A stretch of 64,000 nt of DNA. Origin: Bifidobacterium breve. Its GTDB lineage: Bacteria > Actinomycetota > Acidimicrobiia > Acidimicrobiales > Acidimicrobilacustridaceae. The notes beneath the pieces are model-generated. The model worked only from the letters and a program-made list of their open reading frames with translations. It was not told the DNA's origin and did no database searches. The position numbers were made by a program, and so were the translations under genes. Within the stretch, counting starts at the first letter, position 1. Each line of letters opens with the position of its first letter. Positions 8,195 to 16,064 of this stretch are shown here, one piece after another. The stretch is from assembly GCA_945878725.1 (NCBI GenBank), contig CAMCTY010000006.1, forward strand, positions 1 to 64,000, read 5' to 3'.

Positions 8195-9286
8195 TCAGCT
8201 TGTTTGAGTTACGAACGGAGTTGACGTAACCACGGCAACTAGGTCTGTGCCGCGCACGTCGATGATAACTGCGTCGCCCAAGGCGATATCTGCCGGCAGG
8301 AAAGCCAGCGCGATGCCATGGCCGAGTTCAGGCGAGTAATTGCCACTTGTGACAACGCCGATCTCAACACCGTCGCGCGTGACCGGCGCACCTTCGCGAG
8401 GAGGACGGCGTCCCTCCGTAGCGAGCCCCCGGAGGATCCGGGCCACTCCTGCGTCCTTTTCCGCCTCGAGCGGGCTTCGGCCGCGGAACTCGCCTTTCGT
8501 CCACGACACTGCCCAGCCAAGCCTCGCCTGAAGAGACGTAATGCCGTCGCCAAGTTCGTGCCCGTGAAGCGGCAAACCGGCCTCGAGCCGAAGCGTGTCC
8601 CGAGCACCTAGACCGGCAGGCTGCACCCCCGCCGCAATAATCGCAGCCCAAAGCTCAGAAGCTGAACCAACCGGTACTGAAATCTCGACGCCGTCTTCAC
8701 CGGTGTACCCGGTGCCAGCGACAACCAGTTCAACACCGTTCCATTCGACCGGAGCGACACAGAACCGTTCAACAGCAGCGATAGCGGGACTGATCGTCCT
8801 AAGTCGCTCACGTGCTCGGGGACCTTGCACTGCGAGGATCGCACGTGTGTCGGTCACGTCGACGGCATGTATGTCGCTAGCCCCCGCGGCAAGAGATTCC
8901 TCGGTTAGCGCGTCGGTCACGCGCTGTGTGTTTGAAGCGTTTGGCATCACATCAAACCGCTCCTCGTCGACCCACCAAATGATGATGTCGTCAATGACCG
9001 AGGCGTCAGAACGGTCGAGTAGGTGCGTGTACTGCGCTCGTCCCGACTCAACACGGCCCAAATCGTTGGTGAATGCTCGTTGGAGCACTTCGTACGCATC
9101 CGATCCGGATACGCGGACCGTTCCAAGATGAGACACGTCGAACACGACCGCATCATGACGACAGGCGTGGTGCTCGGCCAGCGTTCCTTCGGGATACGAA
9201 AGCGGCATCTCCCAGCCACCGAACGGAACAACCTTGGCTCCGAGGGAGCGATGAACCGCATCAAGCGGTGAGAGACGATCAGTCAC
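8195..9286 (-). CDS. gcvT: Aminomethyltransferase (glycine cleavage T-protein)
   Basis: The 363-residue protein transfers the methylene group from aminomethyl-lipoyl-GcvH to tetrahydrofolate. Recognisable segments are VPFGGWEMPLSYPEG, VFDVSHLGTVRVSG, GYTGEDGVEI and LGARDTLRLEAGLPLHGHEL. GTG 9286 is preceded by TAGTGT at 9298-9293, only 6 bases upstream, suggesting a leaderless transcript separate from gcvP. It is tail to tail with gcvP, so it is not under the glycine riboswitch. Confidence 0.95.
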   Translation of the reverse strand: MTDRLSPLDAVHRSLGAKVVPFGGWEMPLSYPEGTLAEHHACRHDAVVFDVSHLGTVRVSGSDAYEVLQRAFTNDLGRVESGRAQYTHLLDRSDASVIDDIIIWWVDEERFDVMPNASNTQRVTDALTEESLAAGASDIHAVDVTDTRAILAVQGPRARERLRTISPAIAAVERFCVAPVEWNGVELVVAGTGYTGEDGVEISVPVGSASELWAAIIAAGVQPAGLGARDTLRLEAGLPLHGHELGDGITSLQARLGWAVSWTKGEFRGRSPLEAEKDAGVARILRGLATEGRRPPREGAPVTRDGVEIGVVTSGNYSPELGHGIALAFLPADIALGDAVIIDVRGTDLVAVVTSTPFVTQTS

Positions 9287-9306
9287 GTGCCGACACTACC
9301 GGTCGG

Positions 9307-9792
9307 CTACTGCCCGCTGGCCAGCTTCCGGATCGGTGCCGCCTCGACGGCCGGATGAAGTTCGCGGATGCGTGCGTCCATGTCCTTACGAACACCATCA
9401 AGAGGAAGAATGTTGAGAACTCCCTGACCACGCTTCACAAGGTCGATCAGTTCCCCATCGGTCTGAATAAGAACCGATTTCGAGCCCTGGATAACCAGAT
9501 TGGCTGAGGAGATGTCCTCGCCAAGATTGTCGTGAAGATAGGCGAAGACCTCGCGGACACTTTCGAGCTTGAGCCCCGAATCAAGAAGGCTCTTAATAAC
9601 CCGAAGCTCAAGAAGATCGGTGTAGCTGTAACGACGGCGGCTACCGCTGCCCTTTGCGTCCTCAACGGACGGACGGACCAGATCGGTGCGCGCCCAGTAA
9701 TCGAGCTGGCGGTAACTGATCCCAACGATCTCGGCGGTACGTGCGCCGCTGTACCCGCCCTCATCCACCAGAGACTCGATCGCCATGGCCAC
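9307..9792 (-). CDS. MerR-family transcriptional regulator (Rv1830-like)
   Basis: The 161-residue protein has an N-terminal MerR winged helix (GYSGARTAEIVGISYRQLDY, then RRRYSYTDLLELRVIKSLLDSG, residues 13-75) followed by a short helical dimerisation segment and a variable tail. Its place in the gcvH-FHA-MerR-nuclease-MerR block matches Mycobacterium Rv1830. GTG 9792 gives a protein starting MAMAIES. Two 18-bp tandem repeats lie 21-56 bases upstream and could be regulator sites. The ligand is unknown. Confidence 0.88.
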   Translation of the reverse strand: MAMAIESLVDEGGYSGARTAEIVGISYRQLDYWARTDLVRPSVEDAKGSGSRRRYSYTDLLELRVIKSLLDSGLKLESVREVFAYLHDNLGEDISSANLVIQGSKSVLIQTDGELIDLVKRGQGVLNILPLDGVRKDMDARIRELHPAVEAAPIRKLASGQ

Positions 9793-9812
9793 GAAGACCC
9801 CATTCCTTCAGT

Positions 9813-9848
9813 ATTCGCTGGCCCGGAGAAATTCGCTAGCCCGGAGAA
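9813..9848. repeat. Two tandem 18-bp direct repeats upstream of the MerR gene
   Basis: ATTCGCTGGCCCGGAGAA (9813-9830) is followed at once by the same sequence with one change (G to A at position 8; 9831-9848). They lie between the MerR gene start (9792) and the end of the nuclease gene (9923). They could be a regulator-binding array or a slippage product. Confidence 0.85.
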
Positions 9849-9922
9849 CCGGCCCGGTGGAATGCGAAACTTACCGGCCCGCTCCCCCGCCGTCAATCAT
9901 CTGGCGTCGACGTCCGCTTTTT

Positions 9923-10426
9923 TCAGGCCCCAAAATCCTCTGGGTTCACCGTGTCAATGAAGTCCTTGAACTGTTCGACCACGTCGCCCCCTTGACCGGG
10001 AGACTCATCCAATTCATCGTCATCGTCGGCGAGAATGCCGGCCTCATCCACCAACGTGGGCGAGACAAATATCGGTGCGTCCAGCCGGAGGGCTAGAGCC
10101 ATCGCATCCGACGGTCGACTCGACACACGCCGCTCCTCAGAAGCGAACTGCAGCACAAGGTCGGCGTAGTACGTACCCGCCTCAACTGTGGTTATCTCAA
10201 CCGACGTCAACTTGGCCCCGAGATCCTCGAGTACATCGCACAGCAGATCGTGGGTCATCGGTCGAGGTGTCACGACCCCGTCAAGAGCGAACGCTATGGC
10301 GGTGGCCTCCGGCTGCCCGATGAAAATGGGCAGCAATCTCTCAGGATCGACGATCTCACGGAGAATCACCACCGGACTGTTCCCCGGGAGTTCGATCCGC
10401 ACGGCAACTACTTCCATCTCGATCAT
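9923..10426 (-). CDS. Bifunctional nuclease family protein (BFN domain, DUF151)
   Basis: The 167-residue protein shows the BFN/DUF151 core over residues 1-130: LPIFIGQPEATAIAFALDG, RPMTHDLLCDVLEDLGAKL and RRVSSRPSDAMALALRLDAPIFV. The C-terminal 35 residues are acidic and probably disordered. It corresponds to Rv1829 in the conserved block. Plant BFN proteins have reported RNase/DNase activity, but the bacterial role is unclear. It is transcribed in the same direction as, and 43 bases after, the FtsR-like gene. Confidence 0.9.
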   Translation of the reverse strand: MIEMEVVAVRIELPGNSPVVILREIVDPERLLPIFIGQPEATAIAFALDGVVTPRPMTHDLLCDVLEDLGAKLTSVEITTVEAGTYYADLVLQFASEERRVSSRPSDAMALALRLDAPIFVSPTLVDEAGILADDDDELDESPGQGGDVVEQFKDFIDTVNPEDFGA

Positions 10427-10469
10427 CTTCGGACGATACCGGCGCCAGAGCCAGTTCGGCCAAGTGCGA

Positions 10470-11441
10470 TCAGGTGGCCCCGAGAAAATCCTTCAAGGCC
10501 GCCCGCACCATGGCCGCTCGAAGATCGTCGGCCAACTCGGCCAGATCCTCGAGCATCTCGACTGCTTGCTCTCGAGCGCCGGCCCGCCGCTGCTTCAGGA
10601 GAGGTGCGATGAGCTGCTCGAACAAAGCAGATTCCCGGTCAGCAGCAACCTTGTACATGCGCAGGTGGCGGGGCTCGATGCCATAGCGCCGGAAACCGGC
10701 CGACAACTGGGCCACATCGACCGCGTCCTGGTCGTAGGAGGTGGACTTACCGTCGGATTGAGAGCTGATCAGGCCGAACTTCTCCAGGTCGGCGACCTCC
10801 GTCAAAGTCAGGCCGGTGCGAGCTGCGAGTTCTTTGGCCGAAAGAGTCAATGACGCTGTCGGTTCGTCGGGGCCGCCGCGGGCAGGAGTCGGATCCCCCT
10901 CGCTGTGACCGGTGGGATGCCGACGGCGCACAGGCGGTGAATTGGGCTCAGAGCGAGTTGCTGCAGCGGCACTCTTCGGGTTCGACTCTTCCGGCCCCTC
11001 GACGAGTTGAGCAACCGCACGAGCACGGGAATGATCAGCAGCTGCGGTGGCAGCAGGTGCAGGTGCAGGGGCAGGAGAAACTGCGGTGGGGGTCTCATCC
11101 GGAACCGCAAACGCACGCGAAGTCGAAGGTGACTTGGGCTCCGAAGCGGCAGCCGGCTCCAACGCAAGCACCCCGTCTCCCGAGCCTGATGTCAGATCAC
11201 CGGATGCGAGACGAGTCTTGATGACCTTCAATGGCAAGAAGTGATCTCGCTGTTCGGTGAGAATCCAGCGCAACCGCTCGATGTCCTCTTCATGAAACTT
11301 CCGATAACCAGACGGCGTCCGTTCGGGATCAAGGAGACCCTGACTCTCGAGGAATCGAATCTTGGAAATCGTTATGTCCGGAAACTCAAGCTGGAGAAGC
11401 GACAGCACTTCTCCGATAGACGAATGGCGACGCTCAGCCAT
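10470..11441 (-). CDS. MerR-family regulator, FtsR-like (Rv1828 homologue)
   Basis: The 323-residue protein begins with a MerR DNA-binding domain (SIGEVLSLLQLEFPDITISK, FLESQGLLDPERTPSGYRKF, residues 8-60). A long Ala/Pro/Ser-rich linker follows (about residues 100-195), then a second, MerR-like helical domain (LSAKELAARTGLTLTEVADL, residues 200-230) and a C-terminal dimerisation helix. Rv1828/FtsR-type proteins of Actinobacteria share this two-part layout, and FtsR of Corynebacterium activates ftsZ. Its ATG overlaps the stop of the FHA gene by one base, implying coupled translation. The linker is longer than I expect for the family. Confidence 0.88.
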   Translation of the reverse strand: MAERRHSSIGEVLSLLQLEFPDITISKIRFLESQGLLDPERTPSGYRKFHEEDIERLRWILTEQRDHFLPLKVIKTRLASGDLTSGSGDGVLALEPAAASEPKSPSTSRAFAVPDETPTAVSPAPAPAPAATAAADHSRARAVAQLVEGPEESNPKSAAAATRSEPNSPPVRRRHPTGHSEGDPTPARGGPDEPTASLTLSAKELAARTGLTLTEVADLEKFGLISSQSDGKSTSYDQDAVDVAQLSAGFRRYGIEPRHLRMYKVAADRESALFEQLIAPLLKQRRAGAREQAVEMLEDLAELADDLRAAMVRAALKDFLGAT

Positions 11442-11944
11442 CAGGCGCCTGCTTGTGCGTCGCCAAGCAGAAACACCAACTTGAATTTGCCGATCTGCAG
11501 CTCGTCGCCCGATTGCAGAACCGCGTGCTCGATGCGCACTCGATTCAGATAGGTCCCATTGAGAGAACCGGTATCGGACACCTCATACGTACCGTCGGCT
11601 GTCCGGCGCAGTTCAGCATGGCGACGCGACACGGTGATGTCGTCGAGAAAAAGATCGGAATCAGGATGCCGGCCTGCCGTAGTCAGCTCATTGTCGAGAA
11701 CGATTCGGCTACCAGCCTTAGCTCCCTGATGAGCGACAAGAACGCCGTACTCGCCGTCGAAAACTTCCGGTGTCGCTACGAACACGTCATCGATCGGATC
11801 GCTCGGAGAGATCGGATGAAACGTGATCGTTGAGTTCTGGCTCGAGGTGGGCTCAAGGATCGCGCCACATGACGAGCAAAACCCCGCGCCGATCGAGTTG
11901 CGATGACCGCAGTTGTTGCAAAAAGCCTCGGATGCCTCCATCAC
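11441..11944 (-). CDS. garA: FHA-domain protein, GarA-type, with N-terminal zinc ribbon
   Basis: The 167-residue protein has a zinc ribbon at residues 9-29 (CNNCGHRN and CSSCGAIL), then STITFHPIS, then an FHA domain at residues 75-155 with GRHPDSD, SRRHAEL and GSLNGTYLN. GarA/OdhI binds and regulates 2-oxoglutarate enzymes and is switched by kinase phosphorylation of an N-terminal Thr. Here the STITF segment could carry that Thr, while the zinc ribbon replaces the usual acidic N-terminus. It overlaps gcvH by 4 bases (ATGA), consistent with one operon. The gene symbol rests on synteny and is tentative. Confidence 0.82.
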   Translation of the reverse strand: MMEASEAFCNNCGHRNSIGAGFCSSCGAILEPTSSQNSTITFHPISPSDPIDDVFVATPEVFDGEYGVLVAHQGAKAGSRIVLDNELTTAGRHPDSDLFLDDITVSRRHAELRRTADGTYEVSDTGSLNGTYLNRVRIEHAVLQSGDELQIGKFKLVFLLGDAQAGA

Positions 11945-12324
11945 GAGCCTTCGATCAACCGCCGATAGCCCTCAACATCGAGAAGCGCATCAACATCGCC
12001 GGCGTCGGAAGGTTCGATGATGCAGATCCAACCCTCACCGTAAGGGTCATCGTTGAGGCGCTCCGGCGAAGCTTCAAGTTCCAAATTCACTTCGACAACC
12101 CGACCAGAGACAGGTGCGTAGATGTCGGAGACCGATTTCGTCGACTCCACCTCGCTCACCTTTGCCGCTGCCGCAAATTCCGCGCCGACCTCGGGGATCT
12201 CTACGTAAACCACATCTCCGAGCGCGTCTTGCGCATAATCGGTGATCCCGAGACGGAGCCGACCGTCCTCGAGACGGACCCATTCGTGATCGGTGGAATA
12301 GCGCAGATCGTCAGGCAGCATCAT
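11941..12324 (-). CDS. gcvH: Glycine cleavage system H protein
   Basis: The 127-residue lipoyl carrier shuttles the aminomethyl group from GcvP to GcvT. RYSTDHEWVRLEDG is near the N-terminus, GLITDYA-type strand GITDYAQDALGDVVYVEIP follows, and the lipoylation site VSEVESTKSVSD places Lys63. ATG 12324 follows TAGCGT (12337-12332) by 7 bases, so this is probably the leaderless head of the gcvH-garA-ftsR-nuclease-MerR operon. It is about 3.7 kb from gcvP and separately controlled. Confidence 0.95.
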   Translation of the reverse strand: MMLPDDLRYSTDHEWVRLEDGRLRLGITDYAQDALGDVVYVEIPEVGAEFAAAAKVSEVESTKSVSDIYAPVSGRVVEVNLELEASPERLNDDPYGEGWICIIEPSDAGDVDALLDVEGYRRLIEGS

Positions 12325-12406
12325 GATTCTCACGCTACCCGATCGGCCTCAAGCTCGGCAGAAGCGTCAAGGCCTCATTGAGGTCGAGGGGCCGGGGAGG
12401 CCCTAA

Positions 12407-13039
12407 TCAGCTCTCACTTTGCCCGGATCGCCCCTCACGCAAAGCTCGGAGCCCCAATGGGACGTAGAGAACCGTGGCCCAATACGAGAGGGCCAGACCC
12501 GGGATGGCGCAGATCCACGCTGATGCGAGCCAAACCCATTCCCAGGAACTTCCGCTCGCCGCCAGCAAGAAGAGCGGAAAGGCGAACATCAGCCCGAAGG
12601 TTCCCGCCTTACCGGACCAGGTCACATCGATGCGGCGCGCACCGAGAGCGGCAAGTACCAGCGTTGCGATACTGACGAGGATTTCCCTGACAAATACCGC
12701 TATGCAGAACCAGAGGGGCGCTCCCCCATCAATGATGATCGCCACGATCGACACAAAGAACAGCATGCGATCAGCAACCGGGTCGAGCACCTTTCCAAAG
12801 TTCGATACTTGATCGAATCGACGGGCAAACCAACCATCAACCCAATCGGTCGCACCAATCGTGCCGAGCAAGATTGCCGCTGCGGCCCGATTGTTTTGCG
12901 ACAACAACAGCCAGACGAACACCGGCAATAGGGCGAGACGCACCACGGTGATCAGGTTGGGAATCGTGAGGATCCGATCCTGCGGATCCTTCCCGCCCTC
13001 GATGATTGCCCCTTCCGAAGAAATCTCCTGCGTCCCCAT
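12407..13039 (-). CDS. pgsA: CDP-diacylglycerol--glycerol-3-phosphate 3-phosphatidyltransferase family protein
   Basis: The 210-residue membrane protein carries the CDP-alcohol phosphotransferase signature, split here as DWVDGWFARR and then GKVLDPVADR near residues 66-95. About six hydrophobic helices follow. It makes phosphatidylglycerophosphate or a related phospholipid from CDP-diacylglycerol at the membrane. ATG 13039 was chosen because TAGAGT (13052-13047) lies 7 bases upstream. That hexamer overlaps the TACGAT hexamer of the divergent HIT gene. The exact alcohol acceptor is not certain. Confidence 0.88.
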   Translation of the reverse strand: MGTQEISSEGAIIEGGKDPQDRILTIPNLITVVRLALLPVFVWLLLSQNNRAAAAILLGTIGATDWVDGWFARRFDQVSNFGKVLDPVADRMLFFVSIVAIIIDGGAPLWFCIAVFVREILVSIATLVLAALGARRIDVTWSGKAGTFGLMFAFPLFLLAASGSSWEWVWLASAWICAIPGLALSYWATVLYVPLGLRALREGRSGQSES

Positions 13040-13046
13040 GAAGACC

Positions 13047-13056
13047 ACTCTACGAT
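13047..13056. promoter_or_regulatory. Overlapping divergent -10 elements of pgsA and the HIT gene
   Basis: The ten bases ACTCTACGAT contain TACGAT (plus strand, 9 bases before ATG 13066) and, on the minus strand, TAGAGT (7 bases before ATG 13039). The two hexamers share the central TA, so two polymerases could not bind both at once. This is inferred from sequence only. Confidence 0.6.
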
Positions 13057-13065
13057 CCTTGGCCT

Positions 13066-13470
13066 ATGACATCGATCTTCAGCAAAATCATCAGCGGAGA
13101 CCTGCCCGGACGATTTGTCCACCAAGACGACCTCTGTGTCGCCTTCCTCACGATCGCCCCGATCTGCCCCGGCCATACCCTTGTGGTGCCACGCGCAGAG
13201 ATCGATCACTGGACCGACCTTGATGACGCCACTCTCACGAGACTCACCGTGGTGGCCAAGAGGATCGGCCTCGCTCAAAAACGAGCCTTTGGAGTCGATC
13301 GAGTGGCACTAATCATCGCGGGCCTCGAGGTTCCCCACACCCACTTACACGTTCTTCCGATCCGCTCAGAATCAGACATTGACTTCAGTAAAGCCGATAT
13401 CAATGCGAGCGCCGAGGTTCTGGACGACGCTGCCGACAGACTCCGAGATGCTCTCGCACTCGAGTCCTGA
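13066..13470 (+). CDS. HIT family protein (histidine triad hydrolase)
   Basis: The 134-residue protein has the histidine triad PHTHLHVLPI with His91, His93 and His95, plus FSKIISGDLPGRFV and PGHTLVVPRAE, typical of HINT-like nucleotide phosphoramidases. It probably hydrolyses AMP-lysine or AMP-amino acid conjugates in the cytoplasm. The start ATG 13066 follows TACGAT (13051-13056) by 9 bases, so it is probably leaderless. It is divergent from pgsA and convergent with the SRAP gene 7 bases away. Confidence 0.93.
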   Translation: MTSIFSKIISGDLPGRFVHQDDLCVAFLTIAPICPGHTLVVPRAEIDHWTDLDDATLTRLTVVAKRIGLAQKRAFGVDRVALIIAGLEVPHTHLHVLPIRSESDIDFSKADINASAEVLDDAADRLRDALALES

Positions 13471-13477
13471 TCTTGAG

Positions 13478-14206
13478 CTAGAGCAGACGCATCTGTCCGT
13501 CTTGATTGTCGATATCGATATCAATTTCGTCAATGAGTTGAGCGTGGTTTATGCCTACCCGATTGACGTCGGTGCTCACCGGATAGACCGTGAGCACATC
13601 GTCAGGAGCTGCCCGCAACAACTCAATCGCAGAAGCGACGGGGGCGTGTTCAGCATCAAGCCATGCAGACCAGTCGGGCCTCTCAAGAATGACCGGCATA
13701 CGGTCATGAACCGGTGCAATCTTTTCGTTCGCCGCACAGGTCACGATCGTGCACGAGTGCAGCTCTTGGTCGGCCCGCTTTGGGTCGCCGTCCGGACGCC
13801 AGATCTCCCAAAGCCCAGCGAAGGCCAATGGGGCTCCATCTTCCCGCTTGATATACATCGGCTGCTTACGCTTCTGTCCGGGAACTGCCTGCCATTCATA
13901 GAAACCATTGGCAACCACCAGACAACGGCGACGGGCCAGCGCTCGTCTGAATGAAGGCTTCTCGGCGAGCGTTTCCGAGCGAGCGTTGATCATGCGGCTA
14001 CCGATCGAAATGTCTTTCGCCCACGACGGCACGAGACCCCAGTGCATCAACTCAAGAGCCATCTCATTGCCGTCTCCGACAATCGTGACAACATCGGTTG
14101 TCGGGGCCACGTTGTAGTTAGGCGCTAGGTCTAGACCCTGCTGAGCCGCACCGAAGAAATCAGCAATCTCTACTGGAGTTGACGTCAGAGTGAATCGGCC
14201 GCACAT
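13478..14206 (-). CDS. SRAP domain protein (YedK/HMCES family) abasic-site DNA crosslinker
   Basis: The 242-residue protein begins MCGRFTL, which fixes the start at ATG 14206 because Cys2 must become the N-terminal catalytic residue. Other family residues are PNYNVAPTTDV, HWGLVPSWAKD, INARSETLAEKPSFR, FYEWQ (catalytic Glu region) and VHDRMPVIL. SRAP proteins form a thiazolidine crosslink with abasic sites in single-stranded DNA and so shield them. It is 7 bases after the stop of the MprF-like gene on the same strand, so it may be co-transcribed with lysS and that gene. Confidence 0.93.
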   Translation of the reverse strand: MCGRFTLTSTPVEIADFFGAAQQGLDLAPNYNVAPTTDVVTIVGDGNEMALELMHWGLVPSWAKDISIGSRMINARSETLAEKPSFRRALARRRCLVVANGFYEWQAVPGQKRKQPMYIKREDGAPLAFAGLWEIWRPDGDPKRADQELHSCTIVTCAANEKIAPVHDRMPVILERPDWSAWLDAEHAPVASAIELLRAAPDDVLTVYPVSTDVNRVGINHAQLIDEIDIDIDNQDGQMRLL

Positions 14207-14213
14207 CTCCCGC

Positions 14214-16010
14214 TCATGTTCCTTCCGGGGAATCTGGAGACTGCCGAGCAATGGCGGCGGTATCCCCCACTACAGGATCGAGGGAGACGACTGGGGAACC
14301 GTCCGCATACGGGATGGGGTGCCCAGGATGGATCACAGTTTTGGGGAGGAAGTACTTTCCGACGAACGGCAGCGTGAGTAATCCCTCGGCGCTCGAATAC
14401 AGCAGGGCGACTCTCGGCAACGCCCGAAGATCCTCGTAAACAATGCACCGAGGAACCCACTCTGGATGGAACCGCTGATTGAATTCCTTCAGCGACTTGA
14501 TTTGGTAAAACGGACTCAGCGCGTTGAGCGTGAGCTTTCCGATCCTTTGCAGCGCCGAGTATTCGATGTCGTCCTCAAAGAACCTGCCCCATGCCGCAAA
14601 GTTCATCGAGAAGCGATCAAGACCAAGTTCGTCGAGTTTCATGATCGTCCGGGTAAGTAGGAACTCAGTCATCCCGTTCGGGGTGTCCGGGTCCCGACGC
14701 ATGACGTCAAGGGTGTATCCGGGTTCGTTACCGAATATCGGAACGATCCGCAGGAAACCTCCGGGAACGCCGTTCTCATCGAGAGCAACACACAGCCGAA
14801 ACTCCGGGTTCGTTCCCTCAATGTCCTGGTTCAACGTCATCGTGAACCCGCGCTCTGGCGTCTTGCCCAACCATCGCGTCGAGATTGCGTTCAGTTCCCT
14901 AATGAGCTCCGGAGACGCATCAGTCTCCGCCATCCAAACGAAACGATAGGTGCGCTCGACTCGACCCGACGACTGACGGATGCTCTTCCACTTCTTTCCG
15001 TTCAGCGAGAAATTACGACAACGGACAATCGCCTCATCCCCGAGATAAATCGTGTGCAGTCCCCGATCGAGGTACATCTGTCGATCATGTTCACGTACAG
15101 CAAGAAAGGCGACGCCCCACGCACGGCTTCTACACATCTCGAGAAACTCATCCACGACGAGAAGGGCCGAAGCCGGAGAGCCGATTGGGTCCCCGGAGAC
15201 AAGCGCATGTCGCCCTACATAGGTGTAAGCGATGAAAGCCCCGCCGTCTGACGAGAAGAAGAACATCTTGTCGTCGCGGAGGGCAAAGTAGTCCAGCGAA
15301 TCGGAACTGTGGAGATGGACGATCGCAACGGCTTGGTCCCACGAGCGTTGATCTCCAACCGGTTTGGCAATGATCGGGCGAAAGAGAAGCACGAGTGACC
15401 AACCGAGGCCCCCGAGGCCGAGTACGAGTAGCGACGAAGGAAACGCCCAACCAAAGAAGCTCCTCTCGAATTCGTACGGGCCGTCGATGCCCACCAACCC
15501 CCATGCGATCGTCTGAAGGTTTCCGACAAATGTTGGGATGGGTGTGATGCTCTTTCGCTCAAGGTAGAGAGCAAGTAGTCCGTAGCCGAACACCGTGACG
15601 AAATAACGCGGGACGAATCGCAGGAACTCGAACAGCGTGGGTGGATCTCCCGGTGCCTTGAACTGCCCGCGGCTCAGAGAAAGGAGCAGCACCATACCGA
15701 TCGAGTAGACCGCGGCAACGTTGTGATGAACCCGGGCGAGATTCACAACTGCGCTTGTAGCGAACAGCACAAGAGCGACTGCCCATGCGAGATGGCGTTT
15801 ACGGGCCAACTGTCCCGCGAGATACAGCAACGCAAGCCCTACGGCGAGAGCAATCACTTGGCTCGTCACTCGCACTCCAAATGGAGTTAAAACATCAGCA
15901 ACAGAGACCACCCGTGTGGACACCAACGGAAGCGTTGAGACGACGAGCAGCAGACCGCCGACAGCGGTCAGAATCCCAATGAGCCTCGACCTCTTGCCGC
16001 CCGACCGCAT
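14214..16010 (-). CDS. MprF-like phosphatidylglycerol lysyltransferase domain membrane protein
   Basis: The 598-residue protein has about six or seven hydrophobic segments in residues 10-230, then a soluble GNAT-like DUF2156 domain (DYFALRDDKMFFFSSDGG, GDPIGSP, REHDRQMYLDRGLHTIYLGD, LDEFGLDRFSMNFAAWGRFF-type segment near residue 485). This is the layout of MprF/LysX flippase-synthases that transfer lysine from Lys-tRNA to phosphatidylglycerol. It lies just downstream of lysS on the same strand, 54 bases away, as if the two halves of mycobacterial LysX were encoded separately and in the opposite order. The amino acid used is inferred from this context. Confidence 0.85.
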   Translation of the reverse strand: MRSGGKRSRLIGILTAVGGLLLVVSTLPLVSTRVVSVADVLTPFGVRVTSQVIALAVGLALLYLAGQLARKRHLAWAVALVLFATSAVVNLARVHHNVAAVYSIGMVLLLSLSRGQFKAPGDPPTLFEFLRFVPRYFVTVFGYGLLALYLERKSITPIPTFVGNLQTIAWGLVGIDGPYEFERSFFGWAFPSSLLVLGLGGLGWSLVLLFRPIIAKPVGDQRSWDQAVAIVHLHSSDSLDYFALRDDKMFFFSSDGGAFIAYTYVGRHALVSGDPIGSPASALLVVDEFLEMCRSRAWGVAFLAVREHDRQMYLDRGLHTIYLGDEAIVRCRNFSLNGKKWKSIRQSSGRVERTYRFVWMAETDASPELIRELNAISTRWLGKTPERGFTMTLNQDIEGTNPEFRLCVALDENGVPGGFLRIVPIFGNEPGYTLDVMRRDPDTPNGMTEFLLTRTIMKLDELGLDRFSMNFAAWGRFFEDDIEYSALQRIGKLTLNALSPFYQIKSLKEFNQRFHPEWVPRCIVYEDLRALPRVALLYSSAEGLLTLPFVGKYFLPKTVIHPGHPIPYADGSPVVSLDPVVGDTAAIARQSPDSPEGT

Positions 16011-16064
16011 AGTCAGATTCTTTCAGAGCGGGGGGCTGTGCCGTGTTCTGCGCAGTGCAAACGC

